A DNA stretch of 64,000 nt, from contig NC_064625.1 of assembly GCF_023898315.1 (NCBI RefSeq), positions 102,720,269 to 102,784,268 of the forward strand. Reading direction: 5' to 3'. The translations under genes and the position numbers were made by a program. Below, piece after piece: positions 52,734 to 63,955 of this stretch (its first letter is position 1; each line of letters starts with the position of its first letter). The notes beneath the pieces are model-generated. The model saw only the letters and a list, made by a program, of their open reading frames with translations. It was not told the origin of the DNA and did not search any database. The DNA comes from Schistocerca nitens. Taxonomy: Eukaryota > Arthropoda > Insecta > Orthoptera > Acrididae.

Positions 52734-52865
52734 CACTTTGTAAATGTCTGAAAATAATCCTTGAAAATCTGGACAAATTGCTTGTTTTTAAAAAAAGGTC
52801 GGGACAAATTATTGAGCCTCAAAAAACGGGACAATCCCGATTAATCGGGACGCATGGTCACCCTA

Positions 52866-54849
52866 AGCGAAGATTACCTTTTTAGGTTTTCTATTGCACT
52901 TATTCATGTCGTCGAATCTCCATTCTAATTAATTGCATCACAATGACACTGTGTTGGGCGCCGATGCATCACAGAAAGGAGGGGAAAAACTCATTTGTAG
53001 CAATGAAATTCTTGCTATAAAAAAGCAATTTACACCACCTGCTTATTTGACACCCAACAATATTTTTTTAGGTTTTCTATTGCACTTATTCACCTGAATA
53101 AACTGGAGGAAATTAATCACACTCTCTCTTATAACTTTTATATGTAGATGACATAGCACGAATACGTAAACACTGACAGGCAGCTTAAACGCAGTTGCAA
53201 ATTTATCTAGCATTTCTCTCACAAACACATGGACAGAAAAAAAATCGCTTAAATTTGCTCTACAATACAAGACACTACAATAACGCGTCTCGATATATTT
53301 AAACATATAAAGCGTCTCACATCAATACGATATGCACTATTAGAGATTTGTTGTACGTACCTGTCTAAAGTAACTGGCCCTGCTTTGACGTACTTCTCTT
53401 CACATCCGTAGCAACAACAATACTGCACCATGGCTGCTATTACTTCTAAAACGTGTAGAAATGTATGTAAAAACAGGTGAATACGTGTAATATTAACGGT
53501 TCGCCGTTACCACAAATTGCAGACAAGAGGCGACGTCCCATTACCACGTGACTGGCCTGGTTTGATGTTGAGAACATGCGCAGTAGACTATGCTCGCTTC
53601 ATGGATATTTATACTCTATGTACTCAGCTAAAGACAAAGCTACTCTAGTAGATGGAAGAGTAGCTACGCATTCTTTGAGACATGCAAGTGCTTGTCAATG
53701 CTCGAGTAAACATTCGTACATAATGTGGAATGTGCCAGGTGCCCCAAAAATGTTGCGACAAAGTTTGAGAAGTTGTAGAGGGTGTCTCCAGGAAGAAACG
53801 GAAGGTAGGAATCCGTGTTCAGAAACGACATCGGACGGCGCTCCAGATATTTGTGATATGGCTCTGTAATTCAGCGGATCTCTCCCTTTTCCTTTCATTG
53901 GTATTGGTGTGACTATAACAGATTGAATTAAATCATAAGGACATATCAGTTGTCGACAGTTTCATACGCTTTCATGAAGCACAGTAAATGAGCAGAGGAT
54001 GGACACAGAAACAATCCAGGCATCTAGTAAGGCGTAATTTTTACTTAAAGTGGTAGTTATCGAATAAATGAAAGTGATCCATGGTCCAGGCTACTGGTAG
54101 GTGCATCATAAGATAAAACTAAACAGCTGACTTCTAGCAGAGATGGTAAAAACAGAGAAGTTCGTTCACTGTCGTGGATGATAACTTCTTAAACATCATA
54201 TTTCAACAGTCTCGCTGGTCAACTTACAGACGCTGTAATTTGCGGTAAGTCGGGACACACTTTGTGAAGCCAATTCATTCAGAGAGCATTTTGTTAACCT
54301 CGCTCTATAAATTTGTTAGCACTAATTCTTTTGTTACGTTATTCATCCTACTAATAAGTTTATTTATTTATAGTATAGCCTAACAGGTTCAGGGCCTTGA
54401 GGCTTTCTCCTACGTGGAGTCAGGAACAATGCATACAAAACCATTCACACGCACTTAACATGCAACAGTAATAGTTGTCAGTAATAATAATAGAAACAAT
54501 AACAATAATAATTATAATGATGCTAGTAGTAATAGTGACGATAATTTATGGCATTAAGAACAACAAAAATATTGATTACTTTAGAACATTTGCAGCCGTG
54601 TTTACTGCCATATGAATCTGAAGAGATAATGAAAGACAAGAAGATTGAAGTAATAAAGACAGAATTTTCAATAAAGGGCTGTGTGACAAGGGGAAGTGTG
54701 CAGGCAGCTCTGACAAGTATAAGAAAGAGATAGACGTTATGATATGAGGTGGACCATTAACTGTCAATTATATTACATTTATTTGCATTTATTTAATGTA
54801 AAAATTTGAACTACATTACGGTATTTGCAGTCAATATCAGATAGAATGA
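52866..54849. other. Intron, mostly unassigned
   Basis: It contains a repeated 27-bp word (ttttaggttttctattgcac...) at 52881 and 53068 bracketing a small sequence with inverted ends tgttgggcgcc/gacacccaaca (52953-53062). 53570-53900 looks repeat-like (minus frame YRAISQISGAPSDVVSEHGF), family unknown. 54360-54530 ends in aataataataatta-type low complexity, possibly a LINE tail. No host coding signal. Confidence 0.45.
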
Positions 54850-55603
54850 TTAGATGTGCCAGCTGCAGGAATATCGTGTTGCACCTCCTATTTCCTTTCG
54901 TATTGGACCAACTCGACGTTGCATGGACGCAACAAGTCGCTGGAAGTCTACTGCAGAAATATTTAGCCATGTTTTCTATACAGCCGCCTTAATCTCGAAA
55001 GAGTTGCCAGTGCAAGCTTTTGTGCACGAACTGACCTCTCGATTATATCCCATGAAATGTTCGATGGGATTCATGTCGGGAGATCAGCGTAGCCAAGCTG
55101 TCATATACCAGCAGTACGCCTGACAGACCGGCAACCCGGCTTACAGGAAAGTATCGCGGACATGCGTACCTGTAAGGCGTCTCCTACAAGGGCTCCGGCG
55201 CCCGGCGCGCGTCATAGCGAGACAGCGCGGCTAGTACAACGGGGGGAGGAGGGGTGGCATCCTCGCTAGAGATCTACTTCCCTCCGCTGAGTCACGTGTG
55301 AGGAAGTATATCCAGAAGTATGCCCCAGCGCAGCCGCTATTTACAGCGGCGCAACTCCACTCGTCGGTAGTTCTCCTCTGACGCTCTCGGCCAACTATTG
55401 TCCCCGCTAATAGTAACTCCACAATCAGAGCTCGGTTGGAACCATCGCAGCGCGACGTTGGACCTCTCCAACGTCGCCTCCGATAAGTATCTTTGGCCAG
55501 CTACTGGCTGGTACACCCTGCTCCCTTCCAGTAGGAAACTTCGTTACAGTAGCCTTTGCGTCCCTTCATCTTAATTAACTTTGTTGTTGTCTAGGAGAGC
55601 ACC

Positions 55604-57739
55604 ACAATCTATTGGTTATGAACTGCAGATTGAAACTGAAGAATCTGCAAAAAGGTGGGAATTTAAGGAGATGGGACCTGGATAAACTGAAAGAACCAGA
55701 GGTTGTAGAGAGTTTCAGGGAGAGCATAAGGGAACAATTGACTTGAATGGGGGACAGAAATACAGTAGAAGAAGAATGGGTAACTCTGAGGGATGAAGTA
55801 GTGAAGGCAGCAGAGGATCAAGTAGGTAAAAAGACGAGGGCTAATAGAAATCCTTGGGTAACAGAAGAAATATTGAATTTAATTGATGAAAGGAGAAAAT
55901 ATAAAAATGCAGTAAATGAAGCAGGCAAAAATGAATACAAACGTCTCAAAAATGAGATTGACAGGAAGTGCAAAATGGCTAAGCAGGGATGGCTAGAGGA
56001 CAAATGTAAGGATGTAGAGGCTTGTCTCACTAGGGGTAAGATAGATACTGCCTACAGGAAAATTAAAGAGACCTTTGGAGAGAAGAGAACCACTTGTATG
56101 AACATCAAGAGCTCAGATGGCAACCCAGTTCTAAGCAAAGAAGGGAAGGCAGAAAGGTGGAAGGAGTATATAGAGGGTTTATACAAGGGCGATGTACTTG
56201 AGGACAATATTATGGATATGGAAGAGGATGTTGATGAAGATGAAATGGGAGATAAGATACTGCGTGAAGAGTTTGACTGAGCACTGAAAGACTTGAGTCG
56301 AAACAAGGCCCCGGGAGTAGACAACATTCCATTAGAACTACTGATGGCCTTGGGAGAGCCAGTCATGACAAAACTCTACCATCTGGTGAGCAAGATGTAT
56401 GAGACAGGCGAAATACCCTCAGACTTCAAGAAGAATATAATAATTCCAATCCCAAAGAAAACAGGTGTTGACAGATGTGAAAATTACCGAACTATCAGTT
56501 TAATAAGTCACAGCTGCAAAATACTAACACGACTTCTTTACAGACGAATGGAAAAACTGGTAGAAGCGGACCTCGGGGAAGATCAGTTTGGATTCCGTAG
56601 AAATGTTGGAACACGTGAGGCAATACTAACCTTACGACTTATCTTAGAAGGAAGCTTAAGAAAAGGCAAACCTACGTTTCTAGCATTTGTAGACTTAGAG
56701 AAAGCTTTTGACAACGTTAACTGGAATACCCTCTTTCAAATTCTGAAGGTGGCAGGGGTAAAATACAGGGAGCAAAAGGCTATTTACAATTTGTACAGAA
56801 ACCAGATGGCAGTTATAAGAGTCGAGGGGCATGAAAGGGAAGCAGTGGTTGGGAAGGGAGTGAGACAGGGTTGTAGCCTCTCCCCGATGTTATTCAATCT
56901 GTATATTCAGCAAGCAGTAAAGGAAACAAAAGAAGAAATAAAAACTTTGAGGTTCGCCAATGACATTTTAATTGTGTCACAGACAGCAAAGGACTTGGAA
57001 GAGCAGTTGAACGGAATGGACAGTGTCTTGAAAGGAGGATATAGGATGAACATCAACAAAAGCAAAACGAGGATAGTGGAATGTAGTCGAATTAAATCGA
57101 GTGATGCTGAGGGAATTAGATTAGGAAATGAGACACTTACAGTAGTAAAGGAGTTTTGCTATTTGGGGAGCAAAATAACTGATGATGGTCAAAGTAGAGA
57201 GGATATAAAATGTAGACTGGCAATGGCAAGGAAAGCGTTTCTGAAGAAGAGGAATTTGTTAACATCGAGTATAGATTTAAGTGTCAGGAAGTCGTTTCTG
57301 AAAGTATTTGTATGGAGTGTAGCCATGTATGGAAGTGAAACATGAACAATAAATAGTTTAGACAAGAAGAGAATAGAAGCTTTCGAAATGTGGTGCTACC
57401 AGAAGAATGCTGAAGATTAGATGGGTAGATCACATAACTAATGAGGAGGTATTGAATAGAATTGGCAAGAAGACGAGTTTGTGGCACAACTTGACTAGAA
57501 GAAGGGATCGGTTGGTAGGACATGTTCTGAGGCATCAAAGGATCGCCAATTTAGTATTGGAGGGCAGCGTGGAGGGTAAAAATCGTAGAGGGAGACCAAG
57601 AGAGGAATACACTAAGCAGATTCAGAAGGATGTAGGTTGCAGTAGGTACTGGGAGATGAAGAAGCTTGCACAGGATAGAGTAGCATGGAGAGCTGCATCA
57701 AACCAGTCTCAGGACTGAAGACCACAACAATAACAACAA
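55604..57739 (+). mobile_element. LINE-B copy, longest in the window, 5' truncated
   Basis: TSD taggagagcacc (55592-55603 and 57740-57751). It begins in the region after the endonuclease and ends gaagaccacaacaataacaa. Confidence 0.95.
55747..57718 (+). pseudogene. RTE-like reverse transcriptase, few defects
   Basis: Linker KKTRANRNPWVTEEILNLID and RWKEYIEGLYKGDVLEDNIM; RT motifs NKAPGVDNIPLELL, GFRRNVGTREAILTLRLIL, FVDLEKAFDNVNW (catalytic Asp), GVRQGCSLSPMLFNLYI, LRFANDILIV, where FADD reads FAND, so it is catalytically dead, and FCYLGSKITDDGQS. Stops at 56278-56280 and 57343-57345. A one-base insertion near 57402 shifts to the frame ending WRAASNQSQD at 57718. Confidence 0.92.
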
Positions 57740-57985
57740 TAGGAGAGCACCTCACCGATTTCTGCGAGAGCTGAGATTATCTTTTGTACGAAGTAGTTTT
57801 TTGTTTAGCTAATATCCAGTCGTGTTGTTATAAATCTTTCTCTTGTTGATTTGGAACGTGTTATTTCTCAAGGATCTAACTACGCGAGACATAGCACAAA
57901 CAATTCGCTCGAACTGTCCTGAATGTTCTTCAAACCGATCGCGAACGATAGTGGTTCATGACACGTTGGATCGCCATTCATACAC

Positions 57986-59150
57986 ACATCAGAAAAGTTT
58001 TGCATTACCTCGGATCCGAGACTCCCGGAACCTGTACAGAAAATACGAATACAGGTCAACATAAACATCATTACCGCCATTTTTATTGCTCTTGAAAATG
58101 CCTCACTGCATGTTGTACCACCATACAGTGACGCCTTCAGAGCTGGTGCTCCAAATTGCTGTTCACACCGTACCTCTAATACCCAGTAGCACTCTCGTCC
58201 TGCATTAATGCATGCCTGTATTCGTCGTGGCATACTGCCCACAAGTTCATCAAGGCACTGTTGGTCCAGTCTGGCCCACTTCCCAACGGCAATTCGACAT
58301 AGATCCCTCAGAGTGGTTGGTGGATCACGTCGTCCATAAACAGCCCTTTTCAATCTGTACCAGGCATGTTCGATAGGGTTCATTTCAGTAGAACATGCTG
58401 GCCACCCTAGTCGAGCGATATCACTATCGTGAAGGAAGTCATTCACAAGATATGCACGAGGGAGGCGCGAATTGTCGTCCATGAACACGAATGCCTCGCC
58501 AATATGCTGCCGATATCGTTGCACTATAGGTCGGAGGATGGCATTCACGTATCGTACAGCCGTTACGGGGCCTTCCATGACCTCCAGCGGCGTACGTCGG
58601 CCCCACATAATGCCACCCCAAAACAGCAGGGAACATCCAGTTTGCTGCACTCGCTGGAGCGTGTGTGTAAGTAATTCTGTCTGACCGGCTTGCCTCTAAA
58701 CACGTCCCCTACGATTGTCTGGTTGACGACATATGCAACACTAATCGGTGAAGAGAACGCGATGCCAATCCTGAGCGGTCCATTCGGCATGTTGTTGGGC
58801 CCATCTGTACCGCGCTGCATGGTGTCGTGGTTGCAAAGATGCACATCGCCATGGACGTCGGAGAGAAGTTGCGCATCGCGCAGCCTATTGCACACATTTT
58901 GAGTCGTAACACGACGTCCTGTGGCTGCAGGAAAGGCATTGTTCAACGTGGTGACGTTGCTGTCACGGTTCCTCCGGGCCATAATCCGTAGGTAGCGGTC
59001 ATCCACTCCAGTAGTAGCCCTGTGTCCTACAATTCTCCAAATTCTTTTTTGAGTTCTACGTGCCACCTTTCTCCGTGTTTTCGCTGCAAAAATAAGGGAG
59101 TCCTTAATGTTGAACACATTGTCGAACATCTTTAAGAAGGGATCACCTCG
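57986..59150 (-). mobile_element. Tc1-F relic
   Basis: The left end CACATCAGAAAAGTTTTGCA looks like a Tc1 terminus next to a C-terminal coding end. The right terminus is not found; the sequence leaves the element near 59150. Confidence 0.75.
58150..59129 (-). pseudogene. Tc1-like (DD34E) transposase relic
   Basis: 59129-58700 holds RRTQKRIWRIVGHRATTGVD, DDRYLRIMARRNRDSNVTTL and FPAATGRRVTTQNVCNRLRD (HTH region). 58650 onward: GGIMWGRRTPLEVMEGPVTA, EAFVFMDDNSRLPRAYLVND (second Asp) and TEMNPIEHAWYRLKRAVYG (Glu, 34 residues after the Asp), ending SMPRRIQACINAGRE. The first Asp block near 58760 reads HRVLFTD then a stop. Confidence 0.88.
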
Positions 59151-59982
59151 ATCCCTACCTCCATGTATTTGGCCTCAACTTTTCTACATAAATTTTAAAT
59201 TATTTACCTTGTATTCCTCTGACGAAAAAAATCACTACACCTTCAATGTAGAAAATAAAATTTCGGGAGTACACTTCTCTAGGTAATATAGGAGTATACA
59301 AGTGATTAACACAGCAGTATCACAGGTTAATGTAAGGGCGAGATAAGCTACTGTAAATGTGAAATGCTGGTACATTAATAACAGCTGTGACGGTCAGAAT
59401 GTTGAATGCAAGCATGCAAACGTGTATACATTGCGTTGCACAGGTGACAGATGTCTGTTGGTGGAACGGCTTTCCATGCCTTTTGTCTTGGTCAATCAAT
59501 ACAGGGATTGTTAATGATGCTTGTGGATGATGTTATCCGATGAGGTCCCATACCTGCTCGATTGGAGACAGATCTGATGATCTAAAAGGCTAACGCAACG
59601 TGTCAACGCTCTGTACAACGTACTATGTTGCAACAGCGGCGTATGTTGTTGTTGTTGTTGTGGTTTTCAGTCCTGGGACTGGTTTGATGCAGCTCTCCAT
59701 GCTACTCTATCCTGTGCAAGCTTCTTCATCTCCCAGTACCTACTGCAACCTATATTCTTCTGAATCTGCTTAGTGTATTCATCTTCTGGTCTCCCCCTAC
59801 GATTTTTACCCTCCACGATGCCCTCCAATACTAAATTGGTACCCCTGATGCCTCAGAACATGTCCTACCAACCGATCCCTTCTTCTGGTCAAGTTGTGCC
59901 ACAAACTTCTCTTCTCCCCAATCCTATTCAATACTTCCTCATTAGTTACGTGATCTACCCATCTAATCTTCAGCATTCTTCT

Positions 59983-61504
59983 CTAGCACCACATTTCGAA
60001 AGCTTCTATTCTCTTCTTGTCTAAACTATTTACCGTCCATGTTTCACTTCCATACATGGCTACACTCCATACAAATACTTTCAGAAACGACTTCCTGACA
60101 CTTAAATATATACTCGATGTTAACAAATTTCTCTTCTTCAGAAACGCTTTCCTTGCCATTGCCAGTCTACATTTTATATTCTCTCTACTTCGGCCATCAT
60201 CAGTTATTTTGCTCCCCAAATAGCATAACTCCTTTACTACTTTAAGTGTCTCATTTCCTAATCTAATACCCTCAAAATCAACCGACTTAATTCGACTACA
60301 TTCCATTATCCTCGTTTTGCTTTTGTTGATGTTCATCTTATATCCTCCCTTCGAGACACCATCCATTCCGTTCAACTGCTCTTCCAAGTCCTTTGCTGTC
60401 TCTGACAGAATTACAATGTCATCGGCGTACCTCGAAGTTTTTATTTCTTCTCCATGGATTTTAATACCTAATCCGAATTTTTCTTTTGTTTCCTTTACTG
60501 CTTGCTCAATATACAGATTGAATAAGATCGGGGAGAGGCTACAACCCTGTCTTACTCCCTTCCCAACCGCTGCTTCCCTTTCATGACCTAGCGAGGTGGC
60601 GCAGTGGTTAGACACTGGACTCGCATTCGGGAGGACGACGGTTCAATCCCGCGTCCGGCCATCCTGATTTAGGTTTTCCGTGATTTCCCTAAATCACTCC
60701 AGGCAAATTCCGGGATGGTTCCTCTGAAAGGGCACGGCCGACTTCCTTCCCCATCCTTCCCTAATCCGATGAGACCGATGACCACGCTGTCTGGTCTCCT
60801 TCCCCAAAACCAACCAACCAACCAATCCCTTTCATGTCCCTCGACTCTTATAACTGCCATCTGGTTTCTGTACAAATTGTAAATAGCCTTTCGCTCCCTG
60901 TATTTTACCCCTGCCACCTTCAGAATTTGAAAGAGAGTATTCCAGTCAACATTGTCTAAAGCTTTCTCTAAGTCTACAAATGCTAGAAACGTAGGTTTAC
61001 CTTTCCTTGATCTTTCTTCTAAGATAAGTCGTAAGGTCAGTATTGCCTCACGTTTTCCAGTATTTCTACGGAATCCAAACTGATCTTCCCCGAGGTCGGC
61101 TTCTACTAGTTTTTCCATTCGTCTGTAAAGAATTCGTATTAGTATTTTGCAGCTGTGACTTATTAAACTGATTGTCCGGTAATTTTCACATCTGTCAACA
61201 CCTGCTTTCTTTGGGATTGGAATTATTATATTCTTCTTGAAGTTTGAGGGTATTTCGCCTGTCTCATACATCTTGCTCACCAGATGGCAGAGTTTTGTCA
61301 GGACTGGCTCTACCAAGGCCGTCAGTAGTTCCAATGGAATGTTGCCTACTCCGGGGGCCTTGTTTCGACTCAGGTCTTTCACTGCTCTGTCAAACTCTTC
61401 ACGCAGTATCGTATCTCCCATTTCATCTTCATCTACATCCTCTTCCATTTCCATAATATTGTCCTCAAGTACATCGCCCTTGTATAGACCCTCTATATAC
61501 TCCT
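59983..61504 (-). pseudogene. RTE-like reverse transcriptase split by SINE-E
   Basis: 61504-60837 reads EYIEGLYKGDVLEDNIMEME, NKAPGVGNIPLELLTALVEP, GFRRNTGKREAILTLRLIL and FVDLEKALDNVDW. After the SINE it continues GKGVRQGCSLSPILFNLYIE, KTSRYADDIVILSETAKDL (intact YADD) and FLKVFVWSVAMYGSETW, and stops at MWC with a TAG. Without the SINE and that codon the frame would be open; it also lacks the endonuclease. Confidence 0.92.
60586..60826 (+). mobile_element. SINE-E copy, full length, nested in LINE-B
   Basis: tRNA-like head acctagcgaggtggcgcagt with ggttcaatcccgcgtccgg. The tail ends in aaccaaccaaccaaccaat. TSD ccctttcatg (60576-60585 and 60827-60836). Opposite in orientation to its host LINE. 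Confidence 0.95.
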
Positions 61505-61596
61505 GCGGCGTATGAGCTAGCGTTATCCTGTTTGGAAACACCCCCTCGAACGCTGTTCATGAATGGCAACACAACACATCGAATCACCAGATGGAC

Positions 61597-61823
61597 TGTC
61601 TGGCCCCGGTAGCTGACTGCTCAGCGCGACATAATGTCAATCCTAAGGGCCCAGTTCGATTCCCGTCTTGGTCGAAGATTTTCTCCGCTCAGGGACTGGG
61701 TGTTGTGTTGTCCTCACCACCATCATTTCATCCCCACCGACGCGCAAGTCGCCGAAGTGGCGTCAAATCGAAAGACTTGCACATAGCGAACGGTCTACCC
61801 GACGGGAGGCCCTAGTCATACGA
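61597..61823 (+). mobile_element. SINE-F copy nested in Tc1-H
   Basis: Head ggccccggtagctgactgct, B box cagttcgattcccgtcttg, body ctccgctcagggactgggtg to ccctagtcatacga. TSD ccagatgRac with one mismatch (61587-61596 and 61824-61833). Confidence 0.88.
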
Positions 61824-62460
61824 CCAGATGAACTTACAAATTTGCATGGGATAACCACGAGAGTGCTCCTGCTGTCATAGGAAATTCCACCCCCGACCAT
61901 AACTCCGAGTGTAGGTCCGGTGTGTCTGGCACGTAGACAGGTTGGTTGCAGGGCCTCAGTTTTCCTCCTCCTAACCAGTACACGGTGATCACGGACACCG
62001 AAACAGGTCTAGATTTCATCAGAAAACATAACTAATCTCCCCCCTCCCGTCAAATAAACTTTCGCTTGACACTACTGAAGTCCCAATTGGCAGTGGTTTG
62101 GGATCAGTGCAATGCACGCTTACGGAGCTTCTGGCTTGAAGTAATACATCCGTAACAGTTCGTTTTGGCGCTGTGGTACCAACTGGTGCTCAAATTGCTG
62201 CAGCAGATGCTGCACGATGCGCCAGAGCCATACGCCGAACACGAGGGTCCTCCTTCTTGGTAGTGCCCTGTAGCCGTCCGGGGTCCAGTCTTCTTGCTAC
62301 CATACATTCCCGTGACCACTGCTGGCAACAATCGTGTACAGTGGCTACATTCCTGCCAAGCCTTCCTGCACTATCGCAGAAGGAATATCCAACTTCTCGC
62401 AGCCCTACCACACGAGCTTGATCAAACTCAGTGAGGCACTGATAATGCCATCTTTATCGC
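61824..62460 (-). pseudogene. Tc1-H transposase relic, N-terminal and middle parts
   Basis: 62411-62190 reads VGLREVGYSFCDSAGRLGRN and VATVHDCCQQWSREC, then RVRRMALAHRAASAAAI (two HTH units). 62000-61840 gives GDHRVLVRRRKT-like, RHTGPTLGVMVGGGISYDSR and STLVVI, the block between the first and second catalytic Asp. Frameshifted. The C-terminal part lies left of LINE-B. Confidence 0.8.
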
Positions 62461-62548
62461 CTTAAAGACATTGTTGACCAGCTCAAAATTTCCAGTTCCA
62501 AAGGAAACTATCGCTCGTGACCGTTACAGGGTGTATTTAAACAAAACC

Positions 62549-62752
62549 AGCGCTGGATTAGCCGAGCGGTCTTAGGCGCTGCAGGCATGGACTGTGCGGC
62601 TGGTCCCGGTGGAGGTTCGAGTCCTCCCTCGGGCATGGGTGTGTGTGTTTGTCCTTAGGATAATTTAGATTAAGTATTGTGTAAGCTTAGGGACTGATGA
62701 CCTTTGCAGTTAAGTCCCATAAGATTTCACACACATTTTTTTAAACCAAACC
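62549..62752 (+). mobile_element. SINE-B copy nested in Tc1-H
   Basis: agcgctggattagccgagcg head, gaggttcgagtcctccctcg B box, tail gacctttgcagttaagtccc. Flanked by near-identical aaacaaaacc/aaaccaaacc. Confidence 0.88.
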
Positions 62753-62776
62753 TGATTTTCATCCTCATAGTGACTG

Positions 62777-63565
62777 GTTGTTGTTCTTGTTGTGGTCTTC
62801 AGTCCTGAACTGGTTTGATGCAGCTCTCCATGCTACTCTATCCTGTGCAAGTTTCTTCATCTCCCAGTACCTACTGCAACCTACATCCTTCTGAATCTGC
62901 TTAGTGTATGCATCTCTTGGTCTCCCTCTACGATTTTTACCCTCCACGCTGGCCTCCAATACTAAATTGGTGATCCCTTGATGCATCAGAACATGTCCTA
63001 CCAACCGATCCCTTCTTCTGGTCAAGTTTTGCCACAAACTTCTCTTCTCCCCAATCCTATTCAATACTTCCTCATTAGTTATGTGATCTACCCATCTAAT
63101 CTTCAGCATTCTTCTGTAGCACCACATTTCAAAAGCTTCTATTCTCTTCTTGGCCAAACCATTTATCGTCCATGTTTCACTTCCATACATGGCTACACTT
63201 CATACAAATACTTTCAGAAACGACTTCCTGACACTTAAATATAAACTCGATGTTAACAAATTTCTCTTCTTCAGAAACGCTTTCCTTGCCATTGCCAGTC
63301 TACATTTTATATCCTCTCTACTTCAACCATCAACAGTTATTTTGCTCCCCAAATAGCAAAACTCCTTTACTACTTTAAGTGTCTCATTTCCTAATCTAAT
63401 TCCCTCAGCATCACCCGACTTAATTCGACTACATTCCATTATCCTCGTTTTGCTTTTGTTGATGTTCATCTTATACCCTCCTTTCAAGACACTGTCCATT
63501 CCGTTCAACTGCTCTTCCAAGTCCTTTGCTGTCTCTCACAGAATTACAATGTCATCGGCGAACCT
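62777..63565 (-). mobile_element. LINE-B fragment in Tc1-H
   Basis: The inverted 3' end ttgttgttcttgttgtggtc is at the left; the copy is 5' truncated at gtcatcggcgaacct. 63520-63323 and 63190-62765 encode NGMDSVLKGGYKMNINKSKT, FCYLGSKITVDG, KRIEAFEMWCYRRMLKIRW and DRVAWRAASNQ, with frameshifts near 63200 and in the C-terminal end. Confidence 0.9.
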
Positions 63566-63691
63566 GGTATGAAATTTTAATATACGTCATCTTTCAAATG
63601 TAGAAACGCGTCTTACAACTTTCGTTTATGTTACACAACTCCTCCTTCGTGTTGCAATTTTTTTCCATCAGCATATTCCTCCCCCCTCTCT

Positions 63692-63955
63692 CTCATGAAC
63701 CAAGGACCTTACCGTTGGTGGGGAGGCTTGCGTGCCTCAATGATACAGATAGCAGTACCGTAGGTGCAACCACAACGGAGGGGTATCTGTTGACAGGCCA
63801 GACAAAAGTGTGGTTCCTGGATGGGGGCAGCAGCCTTTTCAGTAGTTGCAGGGGCAACAGTCTGGATGATTGGCTGATCTGGTCTCTCATCAGCATCAAG
63901 GGATCACCAATTTAGCGTTGGACGGCAGCGTGGAGGGTAAAAATCGTAGAGGGAG
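63692..63955 (+). mobile_element. LINE-B deletion derivative: leader joined to C-terminal piece
   Basis: 63697-63880 matches the 5' leader at 9603-9790 (ggaccttaccgttggtgggg, aaccacaacggaggggtat). At about 63892 it switches to RT C-terminal sequence (catcaagggatcaccaattt...aatcgtagagggagac) and stops there. Endonuclease and all RT motifs are absent. Confidence 0.85.

Larger units (their letters stand above)
55120..57880 (+). mobile_element. Solo LTR-like unit in Tc1-E, itself split by LINE-B
   Basis: Flanked by tacgc at 55115-55119 and 57881-57885. It starts (c)tgacagaccggcaacccgg. Excluding LINE-B and its TSD it is about 613 bp, with a GC-rich promoter-like left part (ggcgcccggcgcgcgtcata). 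Ends are not a clean TG/CA pair, so the exact border is uncertain by a base or two and the superfamily is open. Confidence 0.65.
54850..57990 (-). mobile_element. Tc1-E relic, split by a solo LTR
   Basis: 54850-55119 is the inverted C-terminal transposase region (WLNISAVDFQRLVASM-type helix, DMNPIEHF-type Glu block). 57881-57990 continues with caattcgctcgaactgtcct. The LTR and LINE-B are in between, with TSD tacgc. Confidence 0.75.
59646..61504 (-). mobile_element. LINE-B copy in Tc1-H, 5' truncated
   Basis: TSD gcggcgtatg (59636-59645 and 61505-61514). The 3' end is the inverted ...ccacaacaacaacaac at the left. A SINE-E is inserted within it. Confidence 0.95.
59217..63674 (-). mobile_element. 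Tc1-H element spread over 4.4 kb by four retroposon insertions
   Basis: Ends ctgacgaaaaaaatcac at the left and inverse ctgatggaaaaaaattgc at the right. Own segments: 59217-59645, 61505-61596, 61824-62548, 62753-62776 and about 63566-63674. The inserts are LINE-B, SINE-F, SINE-B and LINE-B. Net length about 1.4 kb, as expected for Tc1. Confidence 0.8.

Noticed and set aside
53695..53898. Host coding exon on the minus strand
   Set aside because: 67 codons without splice context or motif; looks like repeat sequence.
55190..55420. CpG-island promoter of another host gene
   Set aside because: The GC-rich stretch lies within the solo LTR-like unit bracketed by the tacgc duplication.
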